From CAWJKP01 sp963843465 (GTDB taxonomy: Bacteria > Planctomycetota > Planctomycetia > Pirellulales > Thermoguttaceae): 64,000 nt of DNA. The notes under the pieces were generated by a model. It ran no database searches. It had not been told where the DNA came from and saw only the letters and a list, made by a program, of their open reading frames with translations. The position numbers were made by a program, and so were the translations under genes. Shown here in pieces: positions 31,129 to 41,744 of the stretch. The stretch lies in NCBI GenBank assembly GCA_963843465.1, contig CAWJKP010000001.1, positions 992,001-1,056,000 on the forward strand. The letters run 5' to 3'. Position 1 is the stretch's first letter. Each line of letters starts with the position of its first letter.

Positions 31129-33061
31129 TCACGGCGCCGGCCTGGTACCGAACCAGACGGTCATTCTCGTTGGGACCGCGGTTCTCCCAGAGGCAATAAG
31201 GGATCGTGGTAAGGGCCTCGCCCTGGTCCGGCGGAATGATCTTCACCGCCACGATGCCGCCGAACAGGTCCGGCCGCCGGACGATCTCGAAACGCGAGTC
31301 CTTGCTCAACAGCTTGCTGAGCACCTTGCCGCCGTTGTCCCTGCCTTCGGCGCAATAGACCAGCGGGCCGCGCTCGATGGCGAACTTGCCCACGTCGTCC
31401 TTCACCTTCGCATGGGCCGCTACCCGCCGCACCGGCATCGGCAGATCCAACTCGACCTTGTCGCCGGCCTGCCACGTCCGGTGGATCTGGGCAAAACCGT
31501 TCTTCAGCACCAGCGCGACGGGCTGGCCGTTCAGCGCCAGTTTGACCTCGGGTTCCAGACCATCGTCGTAGCGATAGAGATCGCTCGGCACCGGCTCGCT
31601 GCGGGCCCAGCCGGGAACGCGAACGTTGAGCGTGAACGCCGCTTTCGCCTGCGGCGTGACGGTGATCGTCACCTTGCCGTCCCAGGGATAACGCGTCTCT
31701 TGCCGCAGTTGGACCGGCGTCTTGGCCACCACCAGCCGCGCCGTGCCGGCGGCAAACAGGTTCACCAGCGCCTCGCCGTCGCGCGTGGCGTAGAAATAAC
31801 CGGCCAGCTCCGGCAGAAAACGGACCGCGTTGGTCGGGCAGCATGCGCAGCCGAACCAGGGGCTCCGCTGGTAGCCAGGGCCGCTGGACAACGGGTTCGG
31901 GTAGAAGAACTCGCTGCCTGTCAGGGCGACGCCGGAAAGAAAACCGTTGTAGATGACCCTTTCCAACACGTCGAGATACTTGGCGTCGCCGTGCAAGAGG
32001 AACATCCGCTGGTTCCATAGGGCGTTGGCGATGGCCGCGCAGGTCTCGTTGTAGGCGGTGGCGTTGGGCAGCTCGTAGTTCTCGCCGAAGGCCTCGCCGC
32101 CGGGCCGGGCGCCGATGCCGCCGGTGAGGTAAAGCTTCTTGGCCACGACGTTTTCCCAAATGCGGTCGATGGCCTTGGCGTAGGCCTCGTCGCCGGTCAA
32201 GGCGGCCACGTCGGCAACACCGCTGTAAAGATAGCCGGCTCGGACGGCGTGGCCGACCGCCTCCTCCTGCTCAACGACCGGCTTGTGATCCTGGTTGTAC
32301 GCGCCGTAGAGCCCGTGGGTCTCCGGCCGGCCGCGGATGTCGATGAGGAACTTCGCCAGGTTGAGATACTTCACGTCGCCGGTCACGCGGTAGAGCTGGG
32401 CCAGGCCGATCTCGATGACCTCGTGGCCGGGCGGGTTCTGCAGCTTGCCCGGCCCGAACTCGCGGGCAATCAGGTCGGCGCTCTTGATCGCCACCTCCAG
32501 CAGCGTCCGCTTCCCGGTGGCCTGGTAATGGGCCACGGCCGCTTCATACAGATGGCCGACGTTGTAGAGCTCGTGGCTAGAGCCTTCGTTGACCCAACGG
32601 GCCTTGCCCGACATGCCGGGCATCTTCTCCGGAGGCAAGAGCCGCCGCGCGGTATACAGATATCCATCCGGCTCCTGCGCCGCGGCGATCTTCGCGATCA
32701 GGTCGTCCAGATACTTGTCCAACTGCGGGTCGGGCGCCAGCGCGAGCGAATAGGCGGCGCCCTCGATGACCTTGTACACGTCGGAATCGTCGAAGGGAAT
32801 GCCGCGGAATCCGCCCTTCATCAGCCCGCCGGCCTTGGCGAAGTTGTCGATGCGGCCCGTCTCCTCGCACTTCCGGAAGTCGTACCGCACGGTGACCTTC
32901 CGGTTGGTCTCCATCCGCGGCCGCCAAAAGCCGTCTTGCACGCTGACGGCGGTGAACGGCACGGGCTGAATCGGGTAATCCTTGGCCGGTGCGGCCAGTG
33001 CGGTTGCCGATATCAGGCAGGCCGGCGCGGCCAGCCCGAGGAACTTGGCGATGGTGTTCAT
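31129..33061 (-). CDS. GH127 beta-L-arabinofuranosidase, exported (frameshifted at the last codons)
   Basis: This is an exported protein of about 640 residues with a signal peptide ending ATALAAPAKD. It has the DUF1680/GH127 layout: YPIQPVPFTAVSVQDGFWRP, the Zn-site region ATAYNETCAAIANALWNQ, and FGCACCPTNAVRFLPEL, whose Cys pair includes the catalytic nucleophile. At 31163-31166 one extra base shifts the frame; removing it gives GPNEMTVWFGTRPAP followed by TGA at 31129, the expected family end. Without that the frame runs on to 30545 through antisense of the transporter. The enzyme trims arabinose from plant or glycoprotein glycans. Confidence 0.9.
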
Positions 33062-33356
33062 AGTCGTGGTAGCCTTCAGCCGGCATTTCTCCTGGGGATG
33101 CCGTTCGTAGTCCCACCTTTGGGCGGTCTTGCCGCGGATTTCCGGCTAAAGCCGGTACTACGAACTTGTGTCATTTCGTGCCGCAGTATAACTATTGGAT
33201 CGCCAAGACGCAACCCTCGGGGGGCGAAGCGGCCTGACGCAGGTGCGCTTGGTCGTTGCTGGCGGAGGCATACTTTGCCGACCGCGCGGACGCTGGTATG
33301 ATGTACAGGCGAAACTCCGCCAAATCATCCTTTCGCCGATCCGAAGGAGGTTCGCC

Positions 33357-36300
33357 ATGAGAAGCCGCAGGACATGCTGGACGTTGTGTGCCGTCGCGTG
33401 GGCCTTGCTGCCGCCGGCCGCGCGGGCGAGTGCGGCGGAGAAGCAGCAACCGCCGCTGGCGACGGCCGGTCCAAAGGTCCGCCACCCCAACCTGTTGCTC
33501 AACCGGGACGAGATCGACGCGATCAAGCACAAGATCCGCGACCAAAAGTGGGCGGCAGACTTGTTCGCCCGGGTGAAGGCGATGGCCGACGAGATGATCA
33601 CGAAAGGGGCGCGCAACCAACGGGAAGCGGCCCTCTGCTACGCGCTGACGGGTGAGAAACGGTACGCCGATTCCGTGCGGCGCTTGTTGCTGGATTATGC
33701 CCGCGATTTCCAGACGCAGCGGCCGAAGTTGGACCTCAAGCTTCAGCCCGAGTGGGGCGCGTGGGAGTCGTGGGGCGTCCACGCCTGGGCCTATGACCTG
33801 ACCTACGACACGTTCTCGGCGGAAGAGCGTCAGCGCGTGGAGGACTGGCTGCGCGAGGCCTGCCGCATGGTGATCCAAGGCGAAAAGCTCTGGACCACCA
33901 CCCCCAACCTGGTCTTCGGCAAGCATTACAACGTGGGCCTGGCGGGCTTCTGCCTGGGCGACAAGGAGCTGATCGATTGGGGGCTCAACGACCCGGGCGC
34001 GCACGGGCCGCGCAAGGGCGGCTTCTACCAGGTGATGGACGCCATGATCGAGGACCGTCACTTCTGGGCCGAGGCCCCCATCTACGCCCTGCACTACGAC
34101 GTACACGGCATGTTGGCCCTGGCCGAAGCCGCGCTGCACTACGACGGCAGCGACCTGTACCACTATGTGTCGAAGAAGAGCGGCGCTTCGATCAAGGACA
34201 TCGTCGACGGCTATATCCTCATGAGTTATCCGCTGGAGCGGACCGGCATCGGCCGGGGCTCCATCCGCCTGGTGACCTTCGCCGACGGGTCGACCAGTTA
34301 TACGCCCCGCGGCGAGTTGTTCGATACGTTCCTCGTCAACCCGTTGGACGCGACGCCCAGCTTCTCGGGCGATCTGGAGATTGCCTACAAGCGTTACCAC
34401 GATCCGGGTTACGCCTGGCTCCTGGGCCTGAACCCCAAGCGCGACGCGAACGTCGTTTACGGCCGGGCCACCTGGGGCTACATCGCCCTGACCCACGGCG
34501 AGCCGCTCCCCGAGCGGCCTTCTCCGCCGCCCGCCCCCGGCGGCGTCTACCCCGGCCTGGGCTTCGCCCTGCTCCGCGCCGACCAGTCGCCCGACTACTG
34601 GACCTCGGGCGGACTGACGGCCGTGGTGATGCTGGGCAAATGGCTCAGCCACGGCCACCGTGACGATTACAGCCTGATCCTGCACGCCAAGGGACGGTTG
34701 CTCTATCCCGACCTCAACGTGATCCAATACGAGCCCAGCTACCTCAATTGGTCGCGCGACGGCAACGCCCACAGCACGCTGCTGGTGGACCACCAATCGC
34801 CCTCCCACGGCCCGTTCACCACCCGCCAGGACTTTGGCGAGGACGTGAAGTATTTCAGCATCACCGGCAGCGCGTACCAGGGCGTGCGGCAAACCCGCGC
34901 CGTGCTGCTGACCAAGGAGTACCTGGCCGATTTCTTCCAGGCGGCCGACGTGGAGAAGCCAGCACGTCCGCACGTCTACGATTGGGTGCTTCACGGCCTG
35001 GGTCGGCTGTACCCCGGCAACCCGGGCGCCTACCACCCCAGCGACGCGCTCGTACCGTATTACTGGTGGATCGAGAACGAGCGCTCGCGGACCACCACCC
35101 ACACCTTCCAGGCCGACTGGATTCAGCGCAGCGCGGGCATCACGCGCGGATTGCAGCCCCTTGGCCACGAGTGGTTCGATCACGAGGTGGGTGTGCGTAT
35201 GACGATGCTGGGAAGCTCAGCGACGGACGTCTACCTTGGCGACGGCCCGATCACCAACGGCCCTCCCTACCATCGCCTGGACGGCAACCCGGAAGGCAGC
35301 CTGCCGATCCTGGTTGTGCGACGGGAAGGATTCGCGCCACTGTTCGCGGCGGTCCACGAGCCCTACGAGGGCCGGCCGAAGATCCAGGAGGTCCGCCCCG
35401 TACGGGTCCAGCCCCGCAGCGCCGCGGCAATCGTCGTCCGCGCCGCCGATTTCACCGACTACCTGATGACCGCCTTCGACGATGACCCGCACACGCTGGC
35501 GTCCTGCGACGGCGAGGTCTTCACATTCTCCGATTATGGTTACGTGCGTGTTGACATGTCGGGGATGCACGTCAGTGGAAAGATCCGCGCGTTCCAACTC
35601 CCTGCGACGCTGCTGCCGCCCAGCGGTCAGGCGACGATCGACGGCAAGAAAGCGCGCCTGGTCGCTGTCGGAGGCTTCCTGCAGTGGGGCACCGTTGGAA
35701 TGCACGACCGTCCGCCGGAGCCCCCAAGGAACTCCTCGGAACAGGCCGCTTCGGTCCATTGCCGATTTGAGCCCGAAGAGGCGCACCTGGCGGCAGGCGG
35801 CCAACAAGAGATCCAGTTGCACCTCCGCTGCGTCGGCCAGGGCCGCACCGGCGGGGAGTTCCGTCTTGTTGCGCCCGAGGGCTTGCAGGTCGAGCCGGAC
35901 CGGCTGGCTGTAGAACCGATGGAAGAAGGGCAGGAGCGGACGGTCCGCTTCCAGGTTCGAGCCGAGAAGAGTGCGGCGAGCCTTTTGCGGGAAATCCGTC
36001 TCTATCCCGACCGCGATATGCCCGCCGCCGAACAGACCTATCGCGTCTCCACCGGCGTGGTGATGACGGAGGACACGCGCCTACCCAGACTGGCCCAGTT
36101 CGTCATCCGCGCCCCCGGCTACACGACGAAGGTCGACCACTACAGCGGCACGTCTTTCTATCTGCTGGATGCGGACGGGCACCGCCGCTTCGGACGCGTG
36201 GTGACGGGGAATTTCCTCACGGGCTTCCCGGGCGTGGCCTGCGAGGGCAAGTGGTCGCTGATCTTCGGGCACCAGTGCGAAGGCATTTGGCCCGGCCAGC

Positions 36301-36686
36301 GCGAGCTGACCGTGCGGCCGCTGGGCCTGGACAACGCGCCCAATGCCCGCTTCCTTTACACTTACTTCGAGGACCGGATCGTAATCCAGATGGCGCCGCC
36401 GACCGACACCACCAAGGAGTTCACCATGTGGCTGGGCAACTTCGACTTCCTGGGCCCGCCGATTCACAACGGCAAACAAGAGCAGCCGTGGTCGCCCGTC
36501 GTGGCCGACCGTTTCTTCTTCCCGCATCCGCTTTATCGCCAGGGGGTGCTGCTGACCACGCCCCCCAAGACCCCGCTTATGCTCCGCGGAGACACCGCCG
36601 TTAGTTTTCCCATCCGGGCAGGACAAGAGGTGACGCTGCGGTTCGCCGAACGGAGTGAGGCACAATCCAAGGAACCCCAGAAATGA
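33357..36686 (+). CDS. Exported heparinase II/III-like polysaccharide lyase
   Basis: This is a 1109-residue protein. ATG 33357 is chosen: AAGGAGG lies seven bases upstream and a signal peptide follows (TLCAVAWALLPPAARASAA). Residues about 60-330 form an (alpha/alpha) toroid (HAWAYDLTYDTFSAEERQRV; FGKHYNVGLAGFCLG). Residues about 400-700 hold the heparinase-type beta-sandwich with KWLSHGHRDDYSLILHAKGR. The C-terminal 400 residues add beta domains, including a Big/NEW3-like stretch and YTYFEDRIVIQMAPPTDTTK. It probably cleaves acidic polysaccharide outside the cytoplasm. Its stop overlaps the next start (ATGA), so the next protein is translationally coupled. Confidence 0.85.
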   Translation: MRSRRTCWTLCAVAWALLPPAARASAAEKQQPPLATAGPKVRHPNLLLNRDEIDAIKHKIRDQKWAADLFARVKAMADEMITKGARNQREAALCYALTGEKRYADSVRRLLLDYARDFQTQRPKLDLKLQPEWGAWESWGVHAWAYDLTYDTFSAEERQRVEDWLREACRMVIQGEKLWTTTPNLVFGKHYNVGLAGFCLGDKELIDWGLNDPGAHGPRKGGFYQVMDAMIEDRHFWAEAPIYALHYDVHGMLALAEAALHYDGSDLYHYVSKKSGASIKDIVDGYILMSYPLERTGIGRGSIRLVTFADGSTSYTPRGELFDTFLVNPLDATPSFSGDLEIAYKRYHDPGYAWLLGLNPKRDANVVYGRATWGYIALTHGEPLPERPSPPPAPGGVYPGLGFALLRADQSPDYWTSGGLTAVVMLGKWLSHGHRDDYSLILHAKGRLLYPDLNVIQYEPSYLNWSRDGNAHSTLLVDHQSPSHGPFTTRQDFGEDVKYFSITGSAYQGVRQTRAVLLTKEYLADFFQAADVEKPARPHVYDWVLHGLGRLYPGNPGAYHPSDALVPYYWWIENERSRTTTHTFQADWIQRSAGITRGLQPLGHEWFDHEVGVRMTMLGSSATDVYLGDGPITNGPPYHRLDGNPEGSLPILVVRREGFAPLFAAVHEPYEGRPKIQEVRPVRVQPRSAAAIVVRAADFTDYLMTAFDDDPHTLASCDGEVFTFSDYGYVRVDMSGMHVSGKIRAFQLPATLLPPSGQATIDGKKARLVAVGGFLQWGTVGMHDRPPEPPRNSSEQAASVHCRFEPEEAHLAAGGQQEIQLHLRCVGQGRTGGEFRLVAPEGLQVEPDRLAVEPMEEGQERTVRFQVRAEKSAASLLREIRLYPDRDMPAAEQTYRVSTGVVMTEDTRLPRLAQFVIRAPGYTTKVDHYSGTSFYLLDADGHRRFGRVVTGNFLTGFPGVACEGKWSLIFGHQCEGIWPGQRELTVRPLGLDNAPNARFLYTYFEDRIVIQMAPPTDTTKEFTMWLGNFDFLGPPIHNGKQEQPWSPVVADRFFFPHPLYRQGVLLTTPPKTPLMLRGDTAVSFPIRAGQEVTLRFAERSEAQSKEPQK

Positions 36687-39600
36687 ACCGGCAATTCAGG
36701 GCGTTGAGAATTGACAAGCGCAGGTCTTACCGAGTGTCTTGGGTCGGCGCGGCCGGCCTTCTGTTGATGGCGGCGGCGTCGCCGCTGCGTGCCGCGGAGG
36801 ACGTCGTCGAAATGGGTCTCGCGGCCCAGAGCCGTGTGCCCCGCTGGGACGCGCGGGGACTGGGCCCGCTTCCCCAGCAAGGGATTGCCTGCCTTGATGC
36901 GAGCGAAGACGGGCAGTTTGTGGCGGTCGGCACCATCGCGCCTCCCGGCGGTCCAAACCTGTTCGTCTTGGATGAAAACGGCCGCATCGTCGGCCAACAT
37001 CGCGCCGGTCTCCGCTGGGTGAATGAGGTGAGCGTCTCCGGCAATGGCCGCTTCGTCGCGGGTCTGACGACCACTCCCGAGGGCACGGCCGGCGACCAGC
37101 CGCGGTTTTACGCCTTCCGGCAGGAGAAAGAGATCACGCAGCTTTCCCAGAGATTCCGCTTGCCGGACTTCCATCCCTGCGGCTGCATGTTCCACTACGG
37201 CGACCATTCCAACCACCTGCCGCACGTCGCGCTGGGCCGCCGGCCGCTGGGTGGTCGCCGGGGACGACCTGGTCTACTGGCTGTCGCCGGACAATTCGAC
37301 GACGGTCGCCCAGGCCCCGCTGGGTCAGGGCGTGACGACCGCCTTTGCCGCGTCGGCGAGCGGTTTGGCGGCGGTCGGCCGGTACGCCTTCGGCTCCTTC
37401 TACACGCCGGGGGAGGCGGCTTTGGGCGCCGGCGGACGGTCGGCGGCCGGGCTTGGCGGCAAGTTTCAGAATCTGCTCGTGCTGAAACCCCGCAAGCTGA
37501 AGCCCATCGTCTGGTCGCGGCCGGCCGGCACGGACGATGCTCCTTCGCCGAAGCCGGAAAAGGGGATCTATGGTCCGCCGGTCCCACCCTATGAGGACCT
37601 GAAATTTCAGGCCCCGCTGGCCCTGGCGATCGATGCCGCCGGTGAGCACATTGCCGTGGCCGACTTCGAGGGTTGGCAGCGGGTGTTCCATCCGCGCGAC
37701 GGCAGCGAAGACATCCCCTTCGGCACGCGGTTCATGCCCTCCCGGCCCACGATTCACCTTTACGACGCCGAGGGGAAGACGTTGCGGCGGATCGGCCCCG
37801 AGGCATTCGCCGAGGCGTTCTGGTGCGACCTGGCCTTTTCGGCCGATGGACGCAAACTGCTCATCTGGCCGCACAACTGGACCAGCCGCGGCCTGGCCGG
37901 CCAGCCGCTGTTGCCCGCCGACGACCATGCCAGAACCCTCTATATTCTCGACGTTGCCGGCGGCGGCCTGCGGGCCATCCGCTTCCCCGATGCCATTGCG
38001 TCTGTCGATTCGGGCGGAGGGACGCGAACTGCCGTGGGCTGCTGGGACCACAAGGTGTATCTGCTCGACAAGGAATATCGGCCGATCCCGGGCCTGCCTC
38101 AAGGGTTGGACGTCGGTGCGGCGAGCCTGGTCCGCGTCTGCGGCGACGGTCGCCGGGTTGCCGTGGCCACGACCGCCGGCATCGTCCGAATGCTCGACGG
38201 GGAGGGCAAGGGACTCTGGCAGACCGATCTGGCCGCGATTCCTTGGCCCGTCACCAGGAAGATGACCCCCGGCAAGTTGGGGCCGGGGATCTGGCGCACC
38301 GGCGTCGGCCGTTACCACAGCGACATGGGCACCCAGATCCTCATCGAAGCGCCCCAGGGCCTGATCCTCATCGACCCCAATTCGGCCGCTTCGCTGGCCG
38401 AGAACTGGGCCATGATCGAAGGGGCCGGCCAGGACCCGCGACGGGTGAAATATATCCTGCCCACGCACGAGCACGGAGATCACGCGCCGGGCGCCGCGCT
38501 CTGGCGGGTGATCACCGGCGCCCAAGTCGTCGCCAGCGCCGAAATGGCCTACGTGCTCCAGCATCACATTCCCGGCGGGACGGGCTACGGGTTTCACCCG
38601 CCGGTGCCCACGGACATCGTGCTCACGGAGGACAAGGACCTGGACCTGGCCGGCCTGAAGGTCCGAGCCATCCGCCTGCCCGGTCATACCTATGGCTCGA
38701 TGGGCTGGGTGTTCCAGAAGGGCGGCCAGACCTACGTATCCACGGGCGACCTGATCATGCCCGGCGGCGTGCTGGGCTACTCCGGCAGCCTGGACTTCTC
38801 CGCCCAAGACGTGCTGAAGAGCCTGAAGAAGCTCGCCGCGTTGCGGCCGGACGTGGTGCTGGGCGGGCACGGCGGAGGCGGTCCCGACGAGTTCATCGCC
38901 AAGGGTATCGCGACCGGCGAAGCCACCGGGTGGTCGAAGATGCCGCCCCTGAAGCCCAATCCCCTGCACGGCTTCACGCAGTCCAACTACCTTGTGGCGG
39001 CCTGGCTCGAGCCAATCCAGGCCGCAGCTTTCGGCGACGTGGACGGCGATGGCCGGCCCGACGTAGCCGTGTTGGTCCCCAAGGGCAAAGGCTCAGCGGT
39101 GAAGATCTACCTCAACCGCGGCGGCAAGTTCGCCGCTGCCCCCGACGCGGTCATCGACCTGCCCGATCTGCCCCACGCATGGAAACTCCGCATGGTGCGG
39201 CTGGGCCGCGGCCAGCTCACCGACTTTTTCGTCTCCTCCGAAAACGAGGCATTCTTGCTCCTCGCCGAGCAGCGCGACTTCCATTTCAAGGCCGTGCCGC
39301 TCCAAGTGACCCGGGGCTCGCAGGTCGCGGCCGGGGACTTCTGCGGCCACGGGAAAACCGACTTGCTGATCGGCTCGCGGTTCTGCGCGGGGTATAACAT
39401 CGCCGGTCAAGACAAAGACGGCGTCTTCCGGGTCCGCACGAGGCCGACCGCCCAGGGTTACATGGATATCGCGCTAGCCAACGTCAACGGGGACCAGCGA
39501 GAAGACCTGATCACCTCGTCGGGCGACATCTTCCTGCGGCAACCGGACGGCTCCCTGCCCGACACTCCGTCCTTCCACCTGAACACGCCGGCGGGAGAAC

Positions 39601-40070
39601 TGAAGGGCTGGGTGTTCCTGGCGGCCGCGGACTTCGATCACGATGGCTGGACCGACGTCGCGCTGCTGGCCAACGGCAAGGAGGGGACCATCGTCTGGCT
39701 CTATCGGAACACGCGAAACCCGCGGGCGCCGTTCTCCAAGGAGCCCAGCGCCCGGTTCGTGGTTCCCGATGCCGACGTCAACCGGGACGGTCCCACGGTT
39801 GCGGACTTCAACGGCGACGGCATCCCGGACTTGCTCCTTTGCAAGCGCAGCGCGCCGCCGGGGGTCTGCGTGCTCACCGGCTCGCCGGCCGACGGGCTGA
39901 GCCCGCAGCGCGTGCTCCAAGTGAAGCTCGACTACGTGCCGCACTACGATACGCGGTTCGGCGTCGGCGATTTCAACGGCGACGGCCGACCGGACCTTGC
40001 CGGATTTGGCCGTGCGCCTACGGGGGCCGAAGGGGTTTACATTTGGCTTCAGGGCGGCGCGCGAAAGTAA
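36683..40070 (+). CDS. Exported fusion: beta-propeller, metallo-beta-lactamase domain, FG-GAP repeats (frameshifted)
   Basis: One protein of about 1128 residues in two frames joined near 37231, where a G run reads CTGGGCC; removing one G gives VALAAGRWVVAGDDLVYWLS. There is an N-terminal signal, then a propeller-type region to about residue 530 (VSVSGNGRFVAGLTTTPEG; DLAFSADGRKLLIWPHNW). Next is a metallo-beta-lactamase fold with LPTHEHGDHAPGAALW, LPGHTYGSMGWVF, STGDLIMPGG and LGGHGGGG supplying the metal ligands. The last 360 residues hold VCBS/FG-GAP units (AAFGDVDGDGRPDVAVLVP; GVGDFNGDGRPDLAGFG). The start overlaps the heparinase-like stop. It may be an exported hydrolase tied to the same glycan substrate. 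Confidence 0.85.
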
Positions 40071-40086
40071 GGCGGTCCCCGCCGGC

Positions 40087-40806
40087 TCAGTAACTCGCCG
40101 GCACAATCCAGACGTTGCGGAACTGCACGGGGTCGTGATCGCCCTGAAGGACGATCGGCCCCTTGGGCACCTCGCCCTTGTACTGCCCGTACTGGATGCC
40201 GGTCGGCCCCTGGATCTGCTCATCCTCGTGGATCAGGATGCCGTTCTGGTAGACGGTGGCGCGGGCCTTCTCCACGAGCTTGCCGCCGGCGTCGAACCGC
40301 GGCGCGCGGAAGAAGATGTCGTACGTCTGCCACTGGCCGGCAGGCTTGGAGGCGATCACCTTCGGCGGCGTCTGGCTGTAGTAAGCGCCGCACTCGTGGG
40401 ACTCGGGCTGCCTGCCGTAGGAGTTGAGGATCTGGATCTCGTAGCGGCCCTCCATGCCCACGCCGCTGTTGCCGCTGCCCGTCAGCGGCTCGCAAAACTC
40501 CACGTGCAGGTAACAGTCGCCGAACTCCTGCTTGCTGCTGATGTCGCGCCGATTGGGCGTTGCCACGCCCTTGGGGTCCACGGTCCAGCCGGGCGGGTTG
40601 GTGCTGCCTCGCGAGTACCAGTTGTCGCGCAACTGCTCCGCCTTGCCGCTGTACAGCACGATGGCCCCCTCGGGCGGCTCCACCAACAGCTTGGGATTGA
40701 CCGGGATCTTGTCCTTGGTCTGGGCGCCCACCTGCGGGACCGCCGCTGCGGCCAGGACGCCGCACAACGCCAACACCACTCCGCGAAGCCAAGTTCTGCC
40801 TGCCAT
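40087..40806 (-). CDS. Exported DUF1080 protein (3-keto-disaccharide hydrolase family)
   Basis: This 239-residue protein has GGAGGAG before ATG 40806 and a signal peptide ending PQVGAQ. It is one DUF1080 jelly-roll: EGAIVLYSGKAEQLRDNWYS, YLHVEFCEPLTGSGNSGVGM, YEIQILNSYG, WQTYDIFFRAPRFDAGGK, and the end VPKGPIVLQGDHDPVQFRNV. Several DUF1080 proteins hydrolyse 3-keto-glycosides; others act as binding domains. It is convergent with the propeller/lactamase gene, 16 bp apart, in a glycan-breakdown neighbourhood. Confidence 0.9.
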   Translation of the reverse strand: MAGRTWLRGVVLALCGVLAAAAVPQVGAQTKDKIPVNPKLLVEPPEGAIVLYSGKAEQLRDNWYSRGSTNPPGWTVDPKGVATPNRRDISSKQEFGDCYLHVEFCEPLTGSGNSGVGMEGRYEIQILNSYGRQPESHECGAYYSQTPPKVIASKPAGQWQTYDIFFRAPRFDAGGKLVEKARATVYQNGILIHEDEQIQGPTGIQYGQYKGEVPKGPIVLQGDHDPVQFRNVWIVPASY

Positions 40807-41137
40807 GTTGCTACTCCTCCCTTAGATCGCTCGATGCGATGACTGATAGGAACCTTGATCGTAGGCGACGCCCCTGACGTTAGCCTGCACGCCGACCGCT
40901 GTCAAGAACCCGCGGTAAACTGCCATCAACGACGGCCATCTGCCGTGGTGTTGGTTAGTCCCACCCAAGCGGGGCAGATTTGCGACGAAGCCCCGGCTGA
41001 GGGCGACGAGCCGATTAGGCAGTCCTAGCCCCGGCGATGGCGGTGGTGTAGGCTGATGTGAGCGACATCGACGGTGAAACGCCTCGTCACGGGGACGAGA
41101 GCATTTCTCGTCTGGTTTTCCGATTGGAGGCGATGCA
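40807..41137. other. 331-bp divergent intergenic region
   Basis: It separates the DUF1080 gene (minus) from the small exported protein at 41138 (plus) and should hold both promoters. No clear -35/-10 pair, repeat or RNA was identified. Confidence 0.4.
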
Positions 41138-41530
41138 ATGAAGCGGCTCTTGGCTGCGACACTCGTTTTGGCGATCGTCGGGCTGGCTGCCCTTGCCCAA
41201 GCGGCTGACAAGCCCGACCCCACCGGCACCTGGAAGTGGACGGTGAAGGCTGGCGACCGGACCCGCGAGGTGACGCTGAAGCTGAAACTGGAGGGAGACA
41301 AGCTCACCGGCGCCATGCCCGGACGCGACGGCAAGGAGAACCCCATCCAGGACGCTACCTACAAGGACGGTGAAGTGTCGTTCAAGGTCGTCCGCGAGCG
41401 GAATGGGACGAAGATGACCTCGACCTACACGGGCAAGGTCAGCGGAGACACGATCACGGGCAAGATCCAGTTCGAGCGGGGCGGGACTTCCCAAACCCGG
41501 GACTGGGAAGCCAAACGGGCCAAGGACTAG
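41138..41530 (+). CDS. Small exported beta-barrel-like protein
   Basis: This is a 130-residue protein with GGAGG before ATG 41138 and a signal peptide ending ALAQAADK. The mature part is a run of short strands: DPTGTWKWTVKAGDRTREVT, LKLKLEGDKLTGAMPGRDGK, VSFKVVRERNGTKMTSTYTG, and GDTITGKIQFERGG. This is a repeated pattern common in small exported planctomycete proteins, and probably a lipocalin-like or antiparallel sheet fold. The ligand is unknown. Confidence 0.75.
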   Translation: MKRLLAATLVLAIVGLAALAQAADKPDPTGTWKWTVKAGDRTREVTLKLKLEGDKLTGAMPGRDGKENPIQDATYKDGEVSFKVVRERNGTKMTSTYTGKVSGDTITGKIQFERGGTSQTRDWEAKRAKD

Positions 41531-41621
41531 CGCGCTGGCCCATCGGCTCACGTTTCCCCCGGGACATCGACAACCGCGTCTGGGCTCGCCCGGGCGCGGT
41601 TTTCCGTTGCGCGTCGGGTGG

Positions 41622-41716
41622 GGACTGGTCCATTTTTCGGCCAAAAAGCGCATTTGGCCGCGGGACGTAAGGCCGAAAACATGGACCTGTCCCCTTCGCA
41701 CTGCCGAAGGGGACAG
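41622..41716. repeat. REP-like palindromic element with GGGGACAGTCCCC motif
   Basis: A long imperfect hairpin pairs 41622-41642 with 41671-41692. A perfect one follows: CTGTCCCCTTCG (41687-41698) and CGAAGGGGACAG (41705-41716) around a 6-base loop. The same GGGACTGTCCCC-type motif recurs at 54024-54071. No REP-associated transposase is in this window. Confidence 0.65.
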
Positions 41717-41744
41717 TCCCCGTGAACGGTTACCTATTTGCGTT

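Noticed and set aside
30416..32020. Continuation of the transporter frame to 32020
   Set aside because: Beyond about 31050 the frame is antisense to the GH127 enzyme; the apparent length comes from a missing stop, probably another indel.
33192..35183. Long minus-strand open frame of 663 codons opposite the heparinase-like gene
   Set aside because: It is antisense to a gene with clear family motifs and a strong ribosome site. High-GC codon bias keeps the opposite frame open.
36683..37594. Programmed ribosomal frameshifting at 37231
   Set aside because: No slippery heptamer with a downstream structure is evident, and similar one-base shifts occur in about nine unrelated genes, so an indel is more likely.
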